The translations under genes were made by a program, and so were the position numbers. Positions 19,514 to 26,562 of a stretch of 26,562 nt of DNA are shown one piece after another. The stretch's first letter is position 1. Each line of letters begins with the position of its first letter. The stretch spans positions 625,479-652,040 of the forward strand of contig WELB01000035.1 of the NCBI GenBank assembly GCA_009602725.1, in the 5' to 3' direction. This DNA comes from Spirogloea muscicola. Its lineage: Eukaryota > Streptophyta > Zygnematophyceae > Spirogloeales > Spirogloeaceae. The notes under the pieces were generated by a model. That model was not told where the DNA came from, did no database searches, and saw only the letters and a program-made list of their open reading frames with translations.

Positions 19514-20631
19514 GTGGGTATATTTATCGTACTACGTCTTGTCTTGTGTGTGGCATTGTTCATCTAAGTGCATTGTGGACGGTACTTACATCTTCTATTG
19601 ACGGTCTTAATAAGAGTTAAGAAGCGCACTCTTATATTCTTATTAAGAGTGCGCTTAGTAAGAGCGTTAAGAAGCTTAGACCTCGTGGATGTGGATGTTG
19701 TTGGAGGCCACGTAGTTGTCGATTGTTGTTTCTTTCTTATTCATCATATGTAATACAGCGTTGCTTGTTGCAGAGTTTCTCCATCGCTCACACATGAGAA
19801 GAGCTTGTGGACAGAAAGAGTGCAATTCTTGTGCGAGGTAGTGAGAGACACACCTCATCAGCATCAGAGTTCGCAGGTCTCCATTTTTCATTGAGCTTGC
19901 AAGGCTCACCAACATCGAGCACGTCTTGAGGCTAGGTAGAGCTGAAATGTGCACTCCCTCGCTTCCTCCTCCTACTTTCAGGTGCGCTTGCTTGCCCTCT
20001 TACATGCAAGCAAGGCACCTATGCATGCTCGGGCCATATGTGCCCTTGCCGAGGCTGGTCCACAATGTAGCCCACATCGTACTTTGCTTGTCTTAGCCAA
20101 CCCCATCGACTTGCGGTCCCATCTAATGCGTCCTTACATCACCCTTTATATTACTAGTCAGCCTGCCTACTCTTGTATGCGAGCTTACAGTCCCACCTCC
20201 TATCGATGTCCTGCGATCTTGCATCGTGGCATTGAGGGCGCGATGAGCGATGGTAGCTGCTCATTTGGGGTGCTTGGCTCCATCAGAATGTGTCTTTTGT
20301 ACTTGCTCACAAGTGAATTGCCATCTCGATTGCCGTGTTTCTCGAGCGGCTTCCCCTCCTTCGCCCCCATGGCCACCTTGAGAGTGGTTGCCACCATTGC
20401 TTGCGTTCGGGTGTCTCTTTGTGGTAGAAGTGGATGCCCATGTGGGCGATTGTGGTGCCAAAAGAATGATGCTTGCAACCACGTTGCCACCTGAGCTTTG
20501 CTCATTCCCCATTTTCCAATATAATTTCATATATTGCTGACTGTCACGGTAGAAGCACATTTAGGGGCAATAGTGCCTTTACAACGACACAAGCACACCT
20601 CGATGTAGTCACATATTCGCCAAACAGGCCG
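19514..20631. other. Element interior, no gene recognised; one strong hairpin
   Basis: The region continues from the last recognisable transposase exon to the right terminus. At 19622-19656 there is a hairpin with perfect 13-bp arms (AAGCGCACTCTTA) and a 9-base loop, surrounded by further TAAGAG and TTAAGAAG repeats. An open frame at 19949-20494 (+) has no recognisable family and normal noncoding character. Confidence 0.45.
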
Positions 20632-20656
20632 ACGTTTCTATATCGAGGTATGACTG
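20632..20656 (-). repeat. Right terminal inverted repeat of the pogo-like element
   Basis: The plus-strand end TATATCGAGGTATGACTG is followed by TA. An 11-bp inner inverted match (CCTCGATGTAG near 20599 against CTATATCGAGG near the end) gives the terminus a small fold-back. Confidence 0.55.
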
Positions 20657-20658
20657 TA

Positions 20659-21738
20659 TGTTCGGTCAGAAAGATGGTTCTGCTTTCTTTGGAGCAGGCT
20701 CTTGGGCCCATTTGGCTCCCCCTCCACCCTCGATCCCAAGGCCAGTGTAGCCTGAGACCGCTATTTCCGACCTGCCCCTCCACCCTTAATCCCCAAGGCC
20801 AGTGTAGCCTGGGAGTGCTATTCCCTCACCCTTTCACCTTCACCTTACGCTTGTAGGCCCCAACGAATTTGTTTTGGGCTGGCTTTTCGCAGCCCTTTGC
20901 CCCCATTGGGAGTGCCACTTCTCTCTTTACCCGCCGCTAGCCTGGCCGGTACCCGCCTTCGCTCGTCAAGGTGGGTCATCCCCATCGGAGCGGGCTTTCA
21001 GGGCTTTTCGGCTTCTCTTCGGGCTTTTTGAGCGGTTTCGGGCGGTAGGATGGGGCTGCCGCTCGGATGCCAAATCTACGGCCCAGCAGCAGATACGCAC
21101 GGTGTTTGAGTGGTTGGGATGGTACGATGGGGTTGGCCTGGTGATGTGCAATCGATAGTTCCAAAGGCAAACCCGCACTTACTCGACCGCAGTTGAGCTG
21201 GAGGTGCTGTGTTTGCGAGTTCTGCTTTACAGTAATAGATAGGTGACGTGCCCCAGTTGTCCACGTGTGGTGCCACCTCACATGCCTTGTCAGATCGACA
21301 TGAATAAGCCACCGACGGGATAACTTATGACAAGTGCCCTTGTGGCGAGGTGCACACTTGAGCATATGTGGATCTTACATGGCCCCTTGCAAGCCTGGCA
21401 TGGTGGCCAGAATGGAGAAATGAGGTCACTTAGCTCATGAACAGACCACAACAAGCCCTGTTGCCCTCTCGCTACGGGACTCGGCCTTACAACCTGCCCT
21501 GTCTGGTCTACCTTCCTCATGTGGGTCGCATACACCCATCTACATTGCCCTTAGCTATAAACGAAGAACTCCTCCAGTGGAAGGCGGCGGCTGTGATTGG
21601 CCAGCCCAGAATAAAGAATGAATATAGGTACTGCCTTACATAGAAGCATCTGGCAGCCACGGTCATGGGGGCTGCACGCACAGGCCCACCTACTGCTGAG
21701 AGACACTTACATCTTCCTATGCAACCAGAAGCGTAGTG
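20659..21738. other. Intergenic region 3' of the HISN4 gene
   Basis: It contains a two-copy 56-bp tandem repeat (20719-20766 and 20775-20823, sharing CCCCTCCACCCT and AAGGCCAGTGTAGCCTG) and a stretch rich in CGGGCTTTT-type words near 20990-21030. On the minus strand TGTAA occurs at 21712-21708, 27 bases past the HISN4 stop, a plausible green-algal polyadenylation signal, and again near 21641. No gene is seen. Confidence 0.5.
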
Positions 21739-24700
21739 TTATAGTAGGCGAGTCTCCACACCAGCCTGAGCAAGGCGTTCCTTCACTTCTCCGATTGAGA
21801 CCTGCAAAGGTCTTCACAATTCAGCACCCAGAAATTGGAGAGCCTTTACCAGGTGAAGTGCAGACAGTTTGGGCGGATTGAGGATGATGCTTTGTCTCGA
21901 GACTGACCTCTTTTCTATGAAAGATGCCAGCCGCAAGGGCCGCCGCAGCATGGGTCTTATGGAAGACTTCACAGAAGTGGTCTGGGCAACCAGCCCCGCT
22001 GCTTGCAATAACTGGGATTGACACGGCATTGGACACCATCTCCACCAGCTCCAAGTCGAAGCCATCCCCTTGGCCTGAAATATGCATGTCAGTCTGAAAG
22101 TTTGATAGCATGCCTTGCTACTCGACAAGCTTATCTTTAAGCACCATCCTTCCACCCCACCATCCATGGAACTTGCACAAGGTCATGAAATTGACATACA
22201 AATCCTTTGATTGGAAGCTGAGAGAAGCCCTCATAAGATGAAGCGGCCTGTGGAGTGCCAAAGCTTACCGTCCTTGTCAATGCAGTTGAGCAAAATTTCC
22301 CCTGCTCCCAAAGCTTCAACAGCTTGGGCAAGCTCAAAAGCACCAATAGGTCGGCCCTCTCTTCCCCCCTTGACTGTGCACTGATACCAAGCGTACTCCT
22401 CCCCGTTTGGTCCTGGCTCAACACATACTGCGATGTCTCAATCTCTCAACCTCTCCAGAGTTGTGCGTGTCTATATAACAGGTGGGTTGTTTTCACAAGC
22501 ACGCACTCCCTTAAGCAGGACTATCATGCACTATGTGTGGGCAAACGAACGGCATATGGTGCAATGCACATCAAGCGCACAATTCACCAGCTCAACAGCG
22601 TGCCACGGACCTCTTTCTTGGCACTGGATTGTCTTGTGGGGAATTTCGGAAGGGTCCTTCACCCAGCACTTCCGCGGATCAATGCTCACAACAACAGCCT
22701 GACACATTGATACGTTCATTGTCAGCCAAAGATATCCACTGTCTTTGGAACGTCCACAGTGTTGCTCAGATGATGCTAAAGAGGATGGCTCCTACAGAAT
22801 GCCAAGCATTGCTACAAGACACCTTGCCACACGTGACAGTACTGTACCTGTGCTCCGTAGACATAGGATATCTGCTCAATGCTGGACTTTCCTGTCCTGA
22901 TCTTGAGCAACATAAAATTCCTGCAATCAAGTCAGCACGATTGCTGTGCTGCTATTTACGAGACTATGCAATTGAGCAGTATATGTAAGTAAAGGCATCA
23001 ACTGCTCAGACACATGTAGCCACAAGACCAGTCTGTGATGAGTATGTCACGCGGGACCAACTTGCCTACTTGGTCGGCATCGATCACGCTATTGATGACT
23101 GCTCTAAGACAAAGAGCCACTCATGCCTCTGCAAGCACTGTCTGGGACGCTTGCTTACCCCTGAAGCCAGGTAATCCTCAGCCGCATACACTGCATCACT
23201 GCCAATGGAGATCTTGTCTGCTCCGGACCGAAAGTACTCCCCAGCAACTTCAAGGCTTGTGTAAAACCTGTAGGCTGGAAGCATCAATCAGTTGCTGGAG
23301 CATGCATGGAGCTGGAAATAAGTTGAAGCCACAGATGACTCTTGTAGATCTGTGTCACGCAATCATGTAGATCTAAGTCTATCTCTCTGTTGTTAGATTG
23401 ACTGGATTGTCTTGCATCAAAAAGAATGCCAATGCCAATGTGAATCACCTCCCAGTGCTGTCGGTAAAATCCCTGATGCCGCCACCCACAGTCAGCGGCA
23501 CAAAAACTTTCTGCGCGGACCTCCTTAACACCTGTGGATTCGCAAGTCATCACAGAAAGACAGTATGCGATAATGCAAATAACAATGAGCGCATACTCAA
23601 CTCAAGTACATCAGTCATACTGCAGAGCAGCAACTTATGTACCTCAAGCATGGGCATGTCACCCAAGGGAAACTCGCGAAACCCCGTGATGTTGAGAAAT
23701 GCAACCTGTAAAGAAGCGCCACAACAACAACATTTGCAAGGCACGGCCAAGAAGTTAGTAAAAATTGTTGATGACCATCATCTTAGCACAGGCTGCATGT
23801 AGCTGCATGAAGCAATCGACGTTTACCTCATCGGCCCCTTCCACGAAGTATCGGCCAGCCAACTCAACCGGCTTTCCAAGATTCCGTACCTGTCATGCAT
23901 GCAACCGTGCGAATACGTTACAGATATTCAGAGCATCTTCGCTGCCCATAAGCATAAGACTGTCAAAATGTGAACCAATTTTACCTCGTTTGTGCTGGAC
24001 GTCTGACGGACATCATACTGATCGCCTTTGGTGACTACAAGGTCCCCAGCATCATTCGCTCTGACATCGAGGCAGGCAATGACCTGTCAAATGAAGGCAG
24101 CATAATTATCAGGCCTCCTAAAAGACGTCACAGACAAGTGCTGATATTAAGTCATAAAAGAAAGGACCCCTTTTTCATCCCCCCAGCCAGACATCCTTTC
24201 ATGTCTGGCTGAGAAAGAGAGGTTGTTTGATTGGGTCTGTGTTTGTCTCCACAAACATCAAGCAGACTTAAAGTAAGTGCGTGATGCACAAAGTGCCAGC
24301 TTCTTGCGCATTTGTTCACCGAGCCCCTGGGAAATAAGCGATCCTTCGAGCTGGACATACCCTCTTGGCAAGGCTGGAGGCAGGCTTGAAATCTTTGGCG
24401 TGCTCCGTTACCTGCATCACCAGCGACCGTGGTATCAGAGTCGCTACCAGCTCACCGAAGATCGCAGACCAGGGGTCAAGCAAGCAAGCAAACAATCAAG
24501 ATATCTGGTGGAGGCCAGATCAGAATGCTATCATGCACTAACGCCTCAAGAAAGAGCTCGAGGATCATGGAAAGCTCATGCATGAGCAGGTACAAGTGAT
24601 ACCAAGAGGAGCATAACTTGACCTCTGCAGCTGATTGCCCTCCACTCAAGAACCGGTTCAAAGCATCAAGGCCAACCTCTGCTCCAACAAGTCAGATCCT

Positions 24701-26531
24701 TAGATGGGCGACTATTTGATATCTAAAGATCTCTATGCATGCACTCTGACACAGTGGTTGATGGGGTGCAAGTATTTGGAAGATACTTTGCAGACCAGAG
24801 TAGGACTTAGTGGTAACGTGGACGGACCTCCAGACTTCTCTGGATGCCACTGGACTGCCTCCACATTTCCCTTTTTCACAGCAGAGATGAAATCGCCTCC
24901 ATAGTTGCTGGTAGCTGAAACCCAATCTCTATTATCCTCTGTCTGCGAAGTGGCAGCTGCAATGACCATGAGTTTGCAGAAACCTGACTCCTCAGGATGA
25001 ATTGGTGGACAACCTCCAAGCATGCAGGCTATGATCAAACACGTGCTGAGATTTCTGCTCCAGGTATAAAGCATGCACCACTCTTTGCTTTTTCCGTTGA
25101 TGTATCAATGTACATGGAAGGACAACTTCTTGTACCGGCAACGCTCTGAATGAGTGGACGAAGTAGACGTGGCGGCCATTGATCCCAGCGAGAAGGTCAG
25201 TGTCCTTCTTCTGACAGATGCCATTCCAGCCAATGTGGGGCACCGTCAAGCCCCCAGAGGCATCAAACTTGCTGACAGCCCCTGGGATGATGCCCAAGCC
25301 CTCCACTGAAAGGACAAAAAGAAAGCTCAACATAAGCAAACCAAATCAGCCACTAGCCTTTTAATTTCACTGGAAGCCATGGTCTTTCTTTAATTACCAG
25401 GCTGCAGCCTCACCGTGTCCATGCTCCTCGCTGTACTCAAACAGGAGCTGCAAGCCCAGGCAGATGCCCAGGAAGGGCCTGTCCTCGGCGATGTATTGTC
25501 GGATTGCCTCAGCAAGTCTGAGCAAGAATAGAAAGGAGGGGGCCAGTGCTCAACAGTAGCAGTCAAGACGATTAATGATGAGAGTAGGCATTGCTTGTCT
25601 ACGGACAAGGACCAGCACTAGCGCAACTAAGACATGCTCCACAAGAAAAAGAAGTGGCAAATACCACTTGTGCCAAATTTGCCCCGCAGCCATTCAATTG
25701 CCGGACATGCTGGCGATGCTGCTGCAGACATGTCAGGAAGCCACGCACCCTGTCCTATTGATGACCGTCATGGCGGCCTCAAAGGCGCCGACGCCCGGGA
25801 AGATGAGCTGCTTGGCGGACAGAACGTCTTCGGGCTGGTTTACCTGCAGAAGCAGGTTTGTACAAAAGTTAACTTCAATTCCACTTTTAATTGCTGAGTT
25901 TAGTCCTGTTGCCCACAAGAGGTGCGGATAGCATGGCCTGCCAAAAATTGAAGTAGGTGGGGGCGTTACGACGGTCTTTACATCGCGAATTGTGTACCCG
26001 AGCGACTGGATTGCATTCCGGATGCTGCGCACGTTGCCAGCGCCGTAGTCTAGCACCGTCACCTCTGCTCGCCAGGGAAGACACGGCTCAAAGGGAAGCC
26101 AGACAAAGGAAGGTGAGATCCTAATAGCAGCCCGCACCTTCTGCTGCCTTGCGCTGACGACTTCAACAACAACAAGGTGTGACGTCCTGGACACCTCGAC
26201 CAAAGCCCTGAACCCTGCCTCCAATGACTCAGCCGGCGGCTGCGGCGCAGCGTCCCGCTCTCAAGCAGTGTGCTCCTCGCCAGAGCTGCGACGCGCTCGC
26301 AGTACGTCGCAGAAGTTCCGACGTGCCTGACGGAGCCACGTGATGACCAAAGTTGCAACGTTCCCCTGAGGCACTTCGTTTTGCAGGACTTCGAGCGAGA
26401 CGGCGACTGTGCGCACAGGAGAAGCGCTGCGTCCCTCTAGCTAAGGCTGGGGCCTTGGAGGCCCCCGCGGGCGGGGCAAGGCGCCGAGCCAGGCGGGGGA
26501 GGCTCACCGCCACGGCCGCCGCCGCCGCCAT
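21739..26531 (-). CDS. HISN4: Imidazole-glycerol-phosphate synthase, HisH-HisF fusion, about 18 exons
   Basis: Bifunctional glutamine amidotransferase/cyclase of histidine biosynthesis, plastid enzyme in plants. Exons after the first: 26062-25982, 25843-25749, 25517-25414, 25305-25136, 24942-24828, 24678-24623, 24411-24361, 24083-23985, 23889-23827, 23705-23643, 23531-23449, 23267-23159, 22901-22848, 22698-22611, 22427-22269, 22074-21908, 21801-21739 (1620 nt, 539 residues, phases agree). His[32 protein letters not shown] (nucleophile Cys), [26 protein letters not shown] (His/Glu of the triad). His[12 protein letters not shown] (catalytic Asp), [54 protein letters not shown] (second Asp), [48 protein letters not shown] 26531 opens an Ala/Arg-rich, acid-poor sequence typical of a transit peptide, but its junction to exon 2 is unresolved. 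Looks functional. Confidence 0.95.
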
Positions 26532-26562
26532 CCGCCGCCGCAGCGGCCAGGCAGAGGACGGG
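26532..26562 (-). promoter_or_regulatory. GC-rich 5' flank of HISN4
   Basis: Only 31 bases of GC-rich upstream sequence (GCGGCGGCGG immediately before the ATG) remain before the window ends, so neither promoter nor full 5' UTR can be assessed. Confidence 0.35.

Larger units (their letters stand above)
17388..20656 (+). mobile_element. pogo/Tigger-like DNA transposon remnant
   Basis: The extent is set by the transposase start on the left and a terminal inverted-repeat-like end on the right. Read inward on the minus strand from 20656 the end is CAGTCATACCTCGATATA, close to the CAGGCATACCTCG terminus of Tigger elements, and it is followed outward by TA (20657-20658), the target site of the superfamily. 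I found no matching left terminus, so the left boundary is uncertain. Confidence 0.6.

Noticed and set aside
19676-20505. Open frames on both strands between the transposase and the right terminus
   Set aside because: No conserved motif; I could not join any of them convincingly to the transposase C-terminus.
468-26531. Functional gene cluster
   Set aside because: The four enzymes act in unrelated pathways and compartments and are spaced and oriented like ordinary eukaryotic neighbours.
1-26562. CRISPR array, bacterial operon or phage features
   Set aside because: No regularly spaced repeats with unique spacers; genes are intron-split and eukaryotic throughout.

Overview
This is nuclear DNA from an intron-rich photosynthetic eukaryote, most probably a green alga. 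Four host genes are all of the plant/green-algal type, they are split into 6 to about 18 short exons with GT-AG (and one GC-AG) introns, and their 5' exons sit in very GC-rich blocks while the rest is about 50% GC. A TGTAA signal lies just after one stop codon, as is usual in green algae. The genus cannot be told from this window. One unresolved base (N) lies at 7943.

Layout. 1-467: GC-rich edge and upstream region. 468-3490 (+): CMP-Kdo synthetase, 8 exons, complete. 4165-7862 (-): glycerophosphocholine acyltransferase (DUF2838 family), 10 exons, complete, with a long C-terminal extension; it converges on kdsB. 9125-11766 (-): RMT2-type ankyrin/arginine methyltransferase, 6 exons, complete. 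12.64-20.66 kb: a block of mobile-element debris with no recognisable host gene. 21739-26531 (-): bifunctional imidazole-glycerol-phosphate synthase (HisH-HisF fusion, plant HISN4), about 18 exons; only the first junction is unresolved. The reading frames of all spliced exons fit except that first HISN4 junction.

The four enzymes belong to separate housekeeping pathways (Kdo activation for wall glycans, phosphatidylcholine remodelling, protein arginine methylation, histidine biosynthesis); nothing suggests a functional cluster.

The unusual part is the repeat block. It holds (i) two pieces of a C5-cytosine DNA methyltransferase-like ORF in opposite orientation, sharing a 106-bp inverted repeat; (ii) a non-coding composite element (13.9-15.4 kb) made of a 250-bp module and shuffled partial copies, one with a length-preserving 33-bp swap; (iii) a GC-rich palindromic minisatellite; and (iv) a decayed pogo/Tigger-type transposase gene whose N-terminal coding segment is present three times, two copies inverted against the third, giving a potential long hairpin. 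Two unrelated element ORFs about 4 kb apart thus show the same inverted-duplication architecture, which could give double-stranded RNA and silence their families. That last idea is inference. No autonomous, intact new system was found.
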